Origin: Neobacillus paridis
GTDB taxonomy: Bacteria; Bacillota; Bacilli; Bacillales; Cytobacillaceae
DNA length: 50,927 nt
Reading direction: 5' to 3'
Assembly: GCF_016765675.1 (NCBI RefSeq)
Contig: NZ_JAESWB010000065.1
Coordinates: forward strand, 1-50,927
In this document: in pieces, positions 26,108 through 34,413 of the stretch
Position numbering within the stretch: position 1 is the first letter of the stretch
Layout of the letters: every line of letters starts with the position of its first letter
Translations under genes and position numbers: made by a program
Notes under the pieces: model-generated
What the model saw: only the letters and a program-made list of their open reading frames with translations
Told to the model about the DNA's origin: nothing
Databases searched by the model: none

Positions 26108-27160
26108 ATGGAAAAATTCAAACCATTCATCGTACTTGCATCAATTCTCTTTGCCTTGACTTTAGTAATACCTGCCGTGTTGGTCCTGCCGTTTAACGAC
26201 GGTAAGGCAAGCGGCAAATTAGGGGAGGAGCTCGCTAAGGGCAAGGCAAGTACCAGTAAAACGGTATCTTCCTCCAAAAAAGAAGCAGCAATCGAGGTCG
26301 CCGTGTTTCGTTCGGCTCAATCGAAAATTGAAAAAGTGAAACTGGAAGATTATCTTGTCGGTGTTGTAGCTGCAGAAATGCCGGCAGATTTTAACGAAGA
26401 GGCCCTCAAAGCCCAGGCGCTGGCAGCGAGAACCTATATTGTCAACCGGTTGATTAGCAAGACTCAACTGGGGATGCCTAAAAGTGCTTTAGCTAAAGGT
26501 GCTTTGGTTACCGATACCCAGCTCCACCAAGTGTACAAAAACGATGCCGAGCAGCGACGGGATTGGGGCAAGGACTATGCCTGGAAAAAGAAACGGGTCC
26601 AAGAAGCTGTGCGCGCGACAAGCGGGCAAATTTTAACCTATAAGAATAAACCAATTGATGCCTTGTTTTTTTCCACGAGCAACGGCTACACGGAAAGTTC
26701 CGAAGAATTATGGGGCGGTTCTATTCCTTACCTAAAAAGTGTCTCAAGCCCTTGGGATAGAGGAACGGAGAAGTTCATGTCTAAAATGGAAATTCCGATT
26801 TCACAGTTTGAAGCTCGGCTTGGCGTGAAGGTCGGTTCAGGAGGCACGATTGGAAAAATTATCGCCAGAACGAAAGGCAAGCGCGTGGCCAAGGTCGATT
26901 TTAATGGAAGAATTCTAACCGGCAAAGCGATTCGCGAAAAACTTGATTTAAGGTCGACGGACTTTGCCTGGGAGCGGAAGGGCAACAAAATTGTGATTAC
27001 CACAAAGGGCTTCGGTCACGGCGTTGGGATGAGCCAATACGGCGCCAACGGAATGGCAGCCCAGGGTAAGAACTATAAGGAAATCGTCAAGCACTACTAC
27101 CAAGGGGTGCAAATCACCTCCGCCGACAACATGCTGCAAACAATCACAGCGCAAAAATAG
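26108..27160 (+). CDS. spoIID: Stage II sporulation protein D
   Basis: Lytic transglycosylase of the engulfment (DMP) machinery, made in the mother cell. The 350-residue product has an N-terminal membrane anchor (about 7-28) and the SpoIID domain. E90 in VAAEMPADFN corresponds by alignment to the catalytic Glu (E88) of B. subtilis SpoIID. Conserved TKGFGHGVGMSQYGANGMA lies near the C-terminus. CTGGAGG precedes the ATG. Its partner SpoIIQ is encoded nearby. Confidence 0.93.
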   Translation: MEKFKPFIVLASILFALTLVIPAVLVLPFNDGKASGKLGEELAKGKASTSKTVSSSKKEAAIEVAVFRSAQSKIEKVKLEDYLVGVVAAEMPADFNEEALKAQALAARTYIVNRLISKTQLGMPKSALAKGALVTDTQLHQVYKNDAEQRRDWGKDYAWKKKRVQEAVRATSGQILTYKNKPIDALFFSTSNGYTESSEELWGGSIPYLKSVSSPWDRGTEKFMSKMEIPISQFEARLGVKVGSGGTIGKIIARTKGKRVAKVDFNGRILTGKAIREKLDLRSTDFAWERKGNKIVITTKGFGHGVGMSQYGANGMAAQGKNYKEIVKHYYQGVQITSADNMLQTITAQK

Positions 27161-27165
27161 ACGGA

Positions 27166-27190
27166 AGCCAGGCTTAATGCCTGGCTTTTT
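27166..27190 (+). terminator. Terminator of spoIID
   Basis: AGCCAGGC (27166-27173), loop TTAAT, GCCTGGCT (27179-27186) and a T run. The stem equals that of the upp terminator. Confidence 0.85.
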
Positions 27191-27370
27191 GGCTGTGTAG
27201 GGGTGTGATAGATTGTGATTGGTGGTAGTACCTGCCTTCCGGTAATGTGGGAAACTCGGTTGACAAAAGTAGCTTGCCGGTAAAGCGAAAAAATGATTGG
27301 TAACAAGAGTTCCGGGGTAGGTAACGGGTGACAATCCTTCGATAAATGCCCAAAAATTCAGGCTCAAAAA

Positions 27371-27808
27371 TCATGATCCCCCAAGCCCGCGTACTCGGCC
27401 CAGTACCCTCCCAAGCTTCGCAAACTTTCCGCCGAACAGCGCTCTGCGAATAAAATAGAAGCACACAGCAATCCCCGTAAAGTCCTTAACCAAATCAAAT
27501 AAGGAAGCGGAGCGGTACGGATAAAATGATTGATGGATTTCGTCGCTGATCCCATATAGGGCGGCAAACAAGGCACAACTGACATTCAAAGCAGCCGTAA
27601 ACACCCGCCGCCGTGTTAAAAACGCCAGTACCAGCAATACATAAAGAATCGCGAACTCAATTAAATGTAAGGATTCCTTAATCGTGTGGTCGAGCGCCGA
27701 ATCCGGCAGCTTGACGAACTGATCCGCCGGCAGGCTTGACTGAATCCAAACCGCCGCCATATAAAGCAAGGGCAGCAGGCGAAGCGCCCATTTTAAGCTA
27801 TTTTTCAT
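27371..27808 (-). CDS. VanZ family membrane protein
   Basis: 145 residues with four hydrophobic segments. The VanZ signature is clear: LHLIEFAILYVLL in the second segment and YGISDEIHQSFYPYRSASLFDLVKDFTG before the last helix. VanZ confers low-level teicoplanin resistance in enterococci, but most family members, including this one, have no known role. I chose the ATG at 27808 because AAGGGGGATC precedes it on this strand; an upstream in-frame start at 27871 has no ribosome site. It is convergent with spoIID and divergent from spoIIQ. Confidence 0.85.
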   Translation of the reverse strand: MKNSLKWALRLLPLLYMAAVWIQSSLPADQFVKLPDSALDHTIKESLHLIEFAILYVLLVLAFLTRRRVFTAALNVSCALFAALYGISDEIHQSFYPYRSASLFDLVKDFTGIAVCFYFIRRALFGGKFAKLGRVLGRVRGLGGS

Positions 27809-27896
27809 CAAAAGATCCCCCTTAACGGATTTTTTTTCAAAATACATGCATAAAAACCTCAGCCCTGACAAAAAATAAAAAATTTTCCAACCATGT

Positions 27897-27925
27897 GTAT
27901 ATAATTCTACTTATCTGTTCACAAT
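27897..27925 (+). promoter_or_regulatory. Probable sigma-F promoter of spoIIQ
   Basis: GTATA (27897-27901), a 15-base spacer and GTTCACAAT (27917-27925), against the sigma-F consensus GYATA and GGNNANANT. spoIIQ of B. subtilis is a sigma-F gene. Transcription would begin near 27932, just before the Shine-Dalgarno sequence. Confidence 0.6.
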
Positions 27926-27944
27926 GATTGCTGAGGTGATGAAA

Positions 27945-28880
27945 ATGAGAGAGGAAGAAAATAAACGATCTTCTCAAGGTTCAAAAGTAAAACGCTTCTT
28001 CAAAAAGCGTTGGGTGTTTCCAGCCATCTATATTGTTAGCGCAGCAATCATTTTAACAGGAGTCCTTTGGTACCAGTCAGCAAGCAATAACACGGACAAG
28101 TATCATTATAAGTCTACTGATTTGACTGGTAAAAAGAATCCGCCGGCCGTTGAAGTCAACAAATCATTGGAAAACTTCAAAATGCCAGTGGCAAACGCAA
28201 AGTCTGCTGTAATTAAAACAAAATTCTATGATTTTAATGCAAAAGCAGCAGATCAGGAAGCAGCTCTCGTATTTTACAATAATACGTATTCACCGAACAC
28301 TGGTGTTGATATCACAATGCCCAATGGCAAAACTTTTGATGTTGTTGCATCTTTAGGCGGAAAGGTTGTCCGTGTTGATGATCAAGACGCTGTTCTCGGC
28401 AATGTGATTGAAATCGAACATGCCAATGGTATTGTAACACAATATCAATCTGTGAAAGATATTAAAGTAGCAGTTAACGACGTGGTCAAACAAGGTGATG
28501 TGATCGCCAAAGCGGGCCAAAGCCTGTTCAATGAGAAAGCCGGCACACATGTTCACTTTGAAATTCGCAAAGATGGCGTAGCGGTGAATCCAACGAAATA
28601 CTTTGACAAACCAGTAAGCACCTTATTGGAAGACAATGTATCGAATGTGAAAAAGACAATGGAAACACCAAAATCCGAACAAACAGAACTCGATAATTCT
28701 GAGAAGTCTAAAGCTGGGAAGTCAGTCGACAGTGACAAGTCTGTTGAAGACGGCAAGTCCATCGAAAACGACAAGTCCAGTGGTGAAGACAAGTCCACTG
28801 ACAGTGACAAGAACACCGATGGCAACAAGTCTTCAGGTGAAGAGGAATCTTCAAACTCAACTGAAAAGACCAATTCATAA
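27945..28880 (+). CDS. spoIIQ: Stage II sporulation protein Q
   Basis: Forespore membrane protein that binds mother-cell SpoIIIAH across the septum during engulfment. The 311 residues comprise a short cytosolic N-terminus (MREEENK), one helix (about 23-43), a LytM/M23 domain (about 105-222) and a Ser/Lys/Asp-rich tail with DKS-type repeats (245-311). The first zinc-ligand motif HxGxD reads NTGVD (118-122), so the domain is degenerate, as in B. subtilis, although HVHFEIR is kept. GAGGTGAT precedes the ATG at 27945, and the sigma-F promoter excludes the in-frame start at 27924. Confidence 0.93.
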   Translation: MREEENKRSSQGSKVKRFFKKRWVFPAIYIVSAAIILTGVLWYQSASNNTDKYHYKSTDLTGKKNPPAVEVNKSLENFKMPVANAKSAVIKTKFYDFNAKAADQEAALVFYNNTYSPNTGVDITMPNGKTFDVVASLGGKVVRVDDQDAVLGNVIEIEHANGIVTQYQSVKDIKVAVNDVVKQGDVIAKAGQSLFNEKAGTHVHFEIRKDGVAVNPTKYFDKPVSTLLEDNVSNVKKTMETPKSEQTELDNSEKSKAGKSVDSDKSVEDGKSIENDKSSGEDKSTDSDKNTDGNKSSGEEESSNSTEKTNS

Positions 28881-29005
28881 TCCAGCAAGCATCTGACAAA
28901 ACAAAGGCTGGCAACCAAAAATGGATCATGCGGCTTTCGATATTTAGTGCAAACTGCTAATAGAAACAAAGCACTATACGGAAGCAAACACAAGCTCAAA
29001 GGGGA

Positions 29006-29033
29006 AGAGGAAAACAACTTTCCTCTTTTTTTT
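29006..29033 (+). terminator. Terminator downstream of spoIIQ
   Basis: AGAGGAAA pairs with TTTCCTCT around a 5-base loop, followed by a long T run, about 125 bases after the stop. Confidence 0.75.
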
Positions 29034-29103
29034 ATGCCGCAAAAAAGCAATCCCCGCAAGTAAAGGAAGAAAGCAAAGTAAGAAATGTAAAATAAGAAAG
29101 TTT

Positions 29104-29163
29104 GTGAAAGTTTCACATGGTGCCTGACACCATCCGTGGACACTTGTCCGCGTGGGCTGGACA
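29104..29163. repeat. GGTGTCAGGCACC-family element, copy d (upstream of pbpC)
   Basis: A 60-base copy with GTGAAAGTTTCAC, TGGTGCCTGACACC and the TGTCC/GGACA inverted repeat. It closely matches copy c and sits immediately upstream of the predicted pbpC promoter. Confidence 0.8.
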
Positions 29164-29175
29164 ATTTGTAAGTAT

Positions 29176-29205
29176 TTTACAAATCCCCACAACCTTAATT
29201 ATATA
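29176..29205 (+). promoter_or_regulatory. Candidate sigma-A promoter of pbpC
   Basis: TTTACA (29176-29181), an 18-base spacer and TATATA (29200-29205). The -10 match is moderate. Confidence 0.4.
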
Positions 29206-29310
29206 TCGCGCCGAGCCGTGGCTTGCAAGGCTCCTCCACCTTTCCCGGTTACTTGCCACCATTATTGTGTGGTAGAATGGGGTAAAGTAAAAGCAAGGAG
29301 GGATTTTGTT

Positions 29311-31302
29311 GTGAAAAAGCTTGTTGGGGTGCTGCTGACAGCGGTGCTTATTCTTGTTATAGCGGGCTGCAGTAAGGAACCAACACCGCAGGATCGCTTT
29401 GCAGAGTACATAAATTTATGGAATCAGCAAAAGTTTGATAAGATGTATAATTACCTTTCGAATAGTGCAAAAAAGAAAGTCTCTAAAGAGGAATTTACAG
29501 GCCGATATAAAAAAATCTACAGTGATTTACAGATTACCCATCTTAAACTTACCTTCAAGAAACCAAAAGACGATAACCAGGCAGATAAGGAAAAAGCCGA
29601 TTATACATTCAGCGCCAAAATGGATAGCCTTGCAGGCCCTATTTCATTTACCTACAAGGCTAATCTCAAGAAGGAAGAAAAGAACGATAAGAAAAACTGG
29701 TATGTTGATTGGAATACAGGGTTCATTTTTCCACAGCTAAAAGCAGGCGATAAGATCAGCCTGAACACCATCCAGCCGAAACGAGGAGAAATCCTCGACC
29801 GCTATGGCAACAGTTTAGCGGCAAACGGCCAAGTGTACGAGGTCGGTGTTGTCGCCGGTGACTTGGATAATTCTGTCCTTGACCCGTTGTCTAAGCTCCT
29901 CAAAATGTCGAAGGAAGAGATTACGAAGGAACTTGAGGCAAGCTGGGTGCAAAAAGGGATGTTTGTCCCTCTGAAAAAAGTCTCGATGGAAGATAAACAG
30001 CGGATTGCTCAGCTAGTGGCGCTCAAGCCGGTGCAAACCCGTAAGGTTGAGGCGCGGGTGTATCCATATGGCAAAGCCGCAGCTCAGCTGATCGGCTATG
30101 TAGGCCCGATTACCGCAGAAAAACTGGAAAAATTGAAGGACAAAGGCTACACAGCTGGTGATGTAATTGGTGTCCGCGGGCTCGAGCAGGTATTTGATGA
30201 ACAGTTGAAAGGCACGAGCGGGGTTAAAATCTCGATCAAGAAGGCTGATGGCTCGGAAGACCTGCTGGCGGAAAAGCCGGTTGTTGATGGAAAGAATATT
30301 AAGTTAACGATCGATGCCGATTTGCAGTCGGTCATTTATGATGAAATGGGCAAGAATGCCGGGACCGCGGCCGCGATGAATCCGGTCACCGGGGAAACGC
30401 TGGCATTGGTTTCCACTCCGTCGTTTGACCCCAATCAGGCGATGCTCGGATTCACCTCAGGCGAATGGAAGAAACTTCAGGATGACAAGCAGAAGCCATT
30501 ATTAACACGGTTTAGTCAGGTATTTGCCCCCGGCTCGGTGATGAAACCAATTACCGCGGCAGTCGGACTGGAAAGCGGCTCGATTAAACCGAATCAAGGT
30601 GTCGCCATCAACGGCCTGAAATGGCAAAAAGATAAATCTTGGGGCCGATACTATGTAACCCGGGTTCACTCCGGCAGCCCTATGAATCTCGAAAAAGCAC
30701 TCGTGTACTCCGATAATATTTATTTTGCCCAGGCGGCGCTGAAAATTGGGAAAGCCCATTTTTCCGCCGGATTGAAAAAGTTCGGCTTCGAAAGCGAACT
30801 TGATTATCCGTATCCGCTTGAGGTTTCCAAGATTGGCGGGCTCGATAATGAGATATTGCTGGCTGATTCCGGTTACGGACAGGGACAAATTCAGATGAGT
30901 ATCGTCCATTTGATGTCCGCTTATACAGCATTTATCAACAAGGGTAATATGATTAAGCCAATATTGTTAGCGGCTGACAAGCAGGGACAAGTGTTCCAGG
31001 AAGCGGTTGTATCCGCGGCCCATGCAGCCTTAATAGCGGCGGATTTGCGGCGGGTGGTTGCTGATCCACATGGGACGGCCCATGCAGCCGATATGAAAGG
31101 CTACCCGCTTGCTGGTAAAACGGGAACTGCGGAAATCAAGCAGAAGCAGGGCCAAACCGGAACGGAAAACGGTTGGTTCATAGCCTACAACCCAGAAAAA
31201 CCGGATTTGCTGATTGCGATGATGGTCGAAAATGTCCAGAAACGCGGCGGCTCGCAAATCCCAGTAAAAAAAGTAAAGAACATCTTTACGAAGTGGAAAT
31301 AG
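29311..31302 (+). CDS. pbpC: Penicillin-binding protein 3-like class B transpeptidase
   Basis: A 663-residue membrane lipoprotein with lipobox ending AGC near residue 20. The order of domains is a MecA_N/NTF2-like domain (about 24-150), a PBP dimerisation domain (about 155-325) and a transpeptidase domain. Active-site motifs are S409-x-x-K412 (PGSVMK), S467-D-N469 and K603-T-G605 (AGKTGTAE). It aligns with B. subtilis PBP3 (pbpC), including IQPKRGEILDRYG. The GTG at 29311 follows AAGGAGGGA; upstream in-frame codons from 29152 lack a site. PBP3/MecA_N enzymes often tolerate beta-lactams, but that is not testable here. Confidence 0.9.
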   Translation: MKKLVGVLLTAVLILVIAGCSKEPTPQDRFAEYINLWNQQKFDKMYNYLSNSAKKKVSKEEFTGRYKKIYSDLQITHLKLTFKKPKDDNQADKEKADYTFSAKMDSLAGPISFTYKANLKKEEKNDKKNWYVDWNTGFIFPQLKAGDKISLNTIQPKRGEILDRYGNSLAANGQVYEVGVVAGDLDNSVLDPLSKLLKMSKEEITKELEASWVQKGMFVPLKKVSMEDKQRIAQLVALKPVQTRKVEARVYPYGKAAAQLIGYVGPITAEKLEKLKDKGYTAGDVIGVRGLEQVFDEQLKGTSGVKISIKKADGSEDLLAEKPVVDGKNIKLTIDADLQSVIYDEMGKNAGTAAAMNPVTGETLALVSTPSFDPNQAMLGFTSGEWKKLQDDKQKPLLTRFSQVFAPGSVMKPITAAVGLESGSIKPNQGVAINGLKWQKDKSWGRYYVTRVHSGSPMNLEKALVYSDNIYFAQAALKIGKAHFSAGLKKFGFESELDYPYPLEVSKIGGLDNEILLADSGYGQGQIQMSIVHLMSAYTAFINKGNMIKPILLAADKQGQVFQEAVVSAAHAALIAADLRRVVADPHGTAHAADMKGYPLAGKTGTAEIKQKQGQTGTENGWFIAYNPEKPDLLIAMMVENVQKRGGSQIPVKKVKNIFTKWK

Positions 31303-31320
31303 GCTGATTCTGGCCATAGA

Positions 31321-31353
31321 AAATAACACCTAAAATGGGTGTTATTTTTTTCT
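31321..31353 (+). terminator. Terminator of pbpC
   Basis: AATAACACC pairs with GGGTGTTATT, followed by seven T. Confidence 0.85.
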
Positions 31354-31566
31354 ATATTTGCGGCTGCTTTTTGGAGTCATGTGGATTTTACCGAGACGTT
31401 TTTGGTGAATGCCAGCGCCATTTGTCTCTATAAAAATGACTAAAATACAAATATCGTCAATTTGTTAATCATCCATCAGATTTTCCACTGTGACCCACGG
31501 CGATTGCCCGTTTACCAATCGGTTTTTCCACTTCACCAGAAAAGGCTGGTTTCTGATGAATAAGAA

Positions 31567-31893
31567 TTAACCAATACCATCATTCCCATCAGGGTGCCAC
31601 TGGTATTTTTCCAAGTCAATCATTCCATGCAGGCCTATCTTTACCCCTTCGGCTTCAAGGGAAAACCATTGCTCATTGTAGGATTCGTCGTCTTGGATGG
31701 CGATTGCTCCTTTGGCGTTTACGACCCGGTGCCATGGCAGCCGATAGGAGCGGCTCATTGAATGCAGAATACGGACAACCTGGCGGGCAGCGCGGGGACT
31801 CCCGGCGAGTTTGGCGATTTGTCCATAGGTCATTACTTTACCGACAGGAATACTTCGAATAATCTCAATGGTTTTTTCAGTAAACGGCGTCAC
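31567..31893 (-). CDS. Alkyltransferase-like (ATL) protein, MGMT family
   Basis: 108 residues covering the DNA-binding domain of O6-alkylguanine-DNA alkyltransferases. The helix-turn-helix region (VGKVMTYGQIAKLAGSPRAARQVVR) is intact, but the active-site PCHR reads PWHR at about residues 53-56. Trp in place of the acceptor Cys is the mark of ATL proteins, which bind O6-alkylguanine and recruit nucleotide excision repair rather than removing the alkyl group. It starts with GTG at 31893 after AAAGGGTGG. It stands alone between pbpC and a pcp relic. Confidence 0.88.
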   Translation of the reverse strand: MTPFTEKTIEIIRSIPVGKVMTYGQIAKLAGSPRAARQVVRILHSMSRSYRLPWHRVVNAKGAIAIQDDESYNEQWFSLEAEGVKIGLHGMIDLEKYQWHPDGNDGIG

Positions 31894-32025
31894 AGTATTC
31901 TTCCACCCTTTCTATGTCTGAAGCTCAAGTGTGTTATATGGTTCTGTAAAACCACTTTGACGGTTTTCAGCTGGTTTCAATAAAAACATTATATAAAAAT
32001 GTAAAAAGTAGAGCGAGGGATAAAG

Positions 32026-32106
32026 TTGAAGACATTGCTTTTAACCGGATTTGAACGATTTTTGCCGTTTTTTATAATGGCGGAACTTTTTGAAAAACCA
32101 AATTAA
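32026..32106 (+). pseudogene. pcp: N-terminal relic of pyrrolidone-carboxylate peptidase
   Basis: TTG at 32026, preceded by GCGAGGGATAAAG, opens a 26-codon frame reading LKTLLLTGFERFLPFFIM and ending at TAA 32104-32106. Pcp proteins of Bacillus begin with a segment of the type KTLLLTGFEPF-x(2)-F-x-INP, so the first 16 residues match well. No further Pcp sequence follows. I read it as the 5' end of a pcp gene whose remainder was deleted. A possible old promoter is TTGACG (31957-31962) with a poor -10. Confidence 0.5.
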
Positions 32107-32188
32107 GTTGTAAAAATGTTCCTGTAACATATTTCAAATTGCAGGGGAAGCTATACTTGTAAAAATTTATTTGAAAGGAGTTTTTTAT

Positions 32189-32518
32189 ATGAAAAGAAGG
32201 CTATTGTTCATGTTTGTCTGCTCTTTACTTTCCAGCATGGTGCTGGCCGGCTGTAACAATGATAATAATGATCAAAATCCGCCGCCGTCTGTAAATACCA
32301 ATTACAACAATGACAGGGATATGGCGCCGACCAATACCAAATACGATGTCACCCCAAATGATCAAAACGACGTCATTAACAATGACGACAATTTCAGTCC
32401 GGCGGAGGACAAAAACACCGACACCGATAAGGATCCAATGAAGGACAGCAACACCAAGAACGAAGAAATAATTGAGGATGATATCGACCGGAACGACCGT
32501 GATAATAAGGATGAGTAA
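32189..32518 (+). CDS. Small Asp/Asn-rich lipoprotein
   Basis: 109 residues. A signal peptide with lipobox LAGC (Cys22) is followed by about 87 residues that are almost entirely Asn, Asp, Lys, Thr and Glu, without predicted fold. It is probably anchored to the outer face of the membrane. AAAGGAG precedes the ATG at 32189. No family recognised. The disordered acidic tail could bind cations, but this is only a guess. A long hairpin terminator separates it from the convergent ywpF. Confidence 0.7.
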   Translation: MKRRLLFMFVCSLLSSMVLAGCNNDNNDQNPPPSVNTNYNNDRDMAPTNTKYDVTPNDQNDVINNDDNFSPAEDKNTDTDKDPMKDSNTKNEEIIEDDIDRNDRDNKDE

Positions 32519-32525
32519 AGACAAA

Positions 32526-32585
32526 CAGGGGGCCGGTTCTTTCGCTTTCAAACTGCGAAGAAACGTCCCCCTGGTTTCAATTTTT
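32526..32585 (+). terminator. Long-stem terminator between the lipoprotein gene and ywpF
   Basis: CAGGGGG pairs with CCCCCTG, and GGTTCTTTCGC pairs with GCGAAGAAAC inside, with a T-rich tail at 32574-32585. It overlaps the 3' end of ywpF. Confidence 0.7.
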
Positions 32586-33005
32586 CACCTTAAGTTTCGG
32601 TTTGCTCTTCATTTTTTCTTTAAATTCAGCCAGCAGTGCCTGCCCCTCAAGCCCTTTTTGCAGTAGATTTTCGAGCAAAAGTTCAGAGTAATCGCTTCTA
32701 TTACGGCGCAGGTGCCCCTCCAACAGGACGCTGATGTGCTGTTCAAATTTAAGCAGGGAGCAAATCTTCGTTTGAAAATAAGCCGGGGCATTCTCCCTTT
32801 TGGTAATTTTGGCTTCGACAATAATTTCGCGATTTTCACTGTAAATTTTATTGAAAAAATCATAAAGATCCAAATGGGTGTAAGCCTCAAGCAGCCAGGT
32901 GTTGTGCTCGTCTTCCTTATTCAGCGCCAAACCATCTTCTAGGGGAACTTCAACAGATTGATTATCTTCTAAAACATCCAAAGAGAAAAGCTTAAATGTT
33001 TTCAT
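32577..33005 (-). CDS. ywpF: YwpF-like protein
   Basis: 142 residues, resembling B. subtilis YwpF (MKTFKL start, PLEDGL, HNTWLLEAYT, AYFQTK). The family's function is unknown; the product appears cytosolic. The ATG at 33005 follows AGGAG with 7-base spacing. A TATAAT hexamer on this strand (33033-33038) may be its -10 box. It is divergent from ssbB, as in the B. subtilis ywpF-ssbB neighbourhood. Confidence 0.8.
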   Translation of the reverse strand: MKTFKLFSLDVLEDNQSVEVPLEDGLALNKEDEHNTWLLEAYTHLDLYDFFNKIYSENREIIVEAKITKRENAPAYFQTKICSLLKFEQHISVLLEGHLRRNRSDYSELLLENLLQKGLEGQALLAEFKEKMKSKPKLKVKN

Positions 33006-33190
33006 CGACACTCTCCTGACTTATTTTTCCTCATTATAACATATGACACTTCAAAGAAAATGTCGAAAAATCTTTATTAGAGATGAAAAGAATGAGTGTT
33101 AGACCGGTTAGGTACTCTCAAATTTACAAAAACGCTGCGAAGTCGCTGTTTTCTATTCATTTCTCCCCTCAATGGCGGTCATTTCGCAGT

Positions 33191-33220
33191 TTTACACGCA
33201 TACGGTCGGGGGGCTATGAT
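33191..33220 (+). promoter_or_regulatory. Probable promoter of ssbB
   Basis: TTTACA (33191-33196), an 18-base spacer and TATGAT (33215-33220). I saw no clear ComK box (AAAA-N5-TTTT) in the 246-base divergent gap. Confidence 0.45.
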
Positions 33221-33251
33221 GAAGTTATCAAACGCAAAAGGAGTTGACGTC

Positions 33252-33920
33252 TTGATCAATCAAGTTACGCTTGTCGGCCGTTTGACGAGGAATCCGGAGC
33301 TAAAATCAACAGCCGAAGGCACATCGGTAACCCAGATTATCCTCGCGGTGAACCGCAACTTTCGCAATCATCATGGCGAAATTGACACGGATTTTGTCCA
33401 GTGCACCCTTTGGCGCAAGGCTGCTGAAAACACATGCTACTATTGTCGAAAGGGCTCACTGCTCGGAATCACAGGGCGGCTGCAAACCCGGCATTATGAT
33501 AACAGAGAGGGAAAACGAATTTATGTCACTGAGGTAGTCGCTGAAACTGTTCGTTTTCTGAGCAGCAGGCCGCAAACGCCTCCGGCCACTTTAGAAACGC
33601 AAACGGCTCCAGCGGCAGTGCACGAAGCCCCAGTAGCATCACGAACAGCCCCGGCAGAATCACAGGCCGCCCCAGCAGCAACATCGGCGGTAGAGGTGGA
33701 AACGCAAAGGGCTAATGATACAGCGAGGGCGCAATTAGCCTCCGAAAGAGCATTCGTGGACACAACTGGTGCCCAAACGGCATCCGCTGCATCCAACGCG
33801 GTAACGGTAGAAACACAAACAACCGCCCCGGCAGCATCACAAACAGGCCAAAGGGAAACCTACGCAAAAGCTGCTGCGGCGACTGTGGGCGCCAAAAAGG
33901 AGGAAGAGTATGCGTTTTAA
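33252..33920 (+). CDS. ssbB: Single-stranded DNA-binding protein, SsbB-like with long tail
   Basis: 222 residues. The OB fold (about 1-105) aligns with B. subtilis SsbB: NQVTLVGRLTRNPEL, LWRKAAENTCYYCRKGSLLGITGRLQTR. SsbB of B. subtilis ends near residue 113 without a tail. Here about 115 residues of Ala/Thr/Pro/Glu linker follow (repeated VETQT, AVEVETQ), ending EEEYAF, which resembles the acidic interaction tip of SsbA. The TTG at 33252 follows AAAAGGAG with 8-base spacing. The next gene overlaps it by 11 bases. Confidence 0.85.
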   Translation: MINQVTLVGRLTRNPELKSTAEGTSVTQIILAVNRNFRNHHGEIDTDFVQCTLWRKAAENTCYYCRKGSLLGITGRLQTRHYDNREGKRIYVTEVVAETVRFLSSRPQTPPATLETQTAPAAVHEAPVASRTAPAESQAAPAATSAVEVETQRANDTARAQLASERAFVDTTGAQTASAASNAVTVETQTTAPAASQTGQRETYAKAAAATVGAKKEEEYAF

Positions 33921-34134
33921 TCAGAAGGATGCCAGTAATCTCGAACAGCTGCTGGAAAGTTTAATTAAAATGGTGGGAAAAGCCAATAACAATGTTTACA
34001 GCTTGCAGAAGCGTGTCAGCCAGTTGGAATGGCTTGTAAGGGAGCAGCAGCTTGAACTTAGGGAGCGGGGCCCAGCCCAAATATACTCCAAACAACTGCG
34101 GAAAAGGCAGGAAAAAATCCCAAATCATCAGTGA
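33910..34134 (+). CDS. Small coiled-coil protein of unknown function
   Basis: 74 residues with a predicted coiled coil (about 8-55; LEQLLESLIKMV, VYSLQKRVSQLEWLVREQQ). A strong AGGAGG site lies within the ssbB tail, and the ATG overlaps the ssbB stop by 11 bases, indicating coupled translation. No family recognised. Partnership with the single-strand binding protein is inferred only from the overlap. Confidence 0.65.
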   Translation: MRFNQKDASNLEQLLESLIKMVGKANNNVYSLQKRVSQLEWLVREQQLELRERGPAQIYSKQLRKRQEKIPNHQ

Positions 34135-34217
34135 GTACAACTCTAAATTCCCCTTAAACCTCCTTCCGTTGAAAAGAAAATCAACACAAATCCTCAATAG
34201 CTTCCTCATAATTTGAC

Positions 34218-34249
34218 ATTCCGACAGCATTTTGTCGGAATTTTTTTTA
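34218..34249 (+). terminator. Terminator downstream of ssbB unit
   Basis: ATTCCGACA pairs with TGTCGGAAT around a short loop, followed by eight T. Confidence 0.85.
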
Positions 34250-34335
34250 TTCAAGAATTAAAAATTACTATCTGCCTGTATATAAATTTCCCAGATGGGT
34301 AAACTTTTAGAAAACCCCCCTGTTTTTTAAAAAGG

Positions 34336-34368
34336 AGCCGCTGAACGGACGAGTTCAGCGGCTTCTTT
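34336..34368 (-). terminator. Terminator of the XRE regulator gene
   Basis: AGCCGCTGAAC pairs with GTTCAGCGGCT. On the minus strand a T-rich tail follows, about 50 bases past the stop at 34414. Confidence 0.65.
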
Positions 34369-34413
34369 GATGCAACGTCATTTGCCCCACATACCCTGGA
34401 ACTTCACTGCCAG

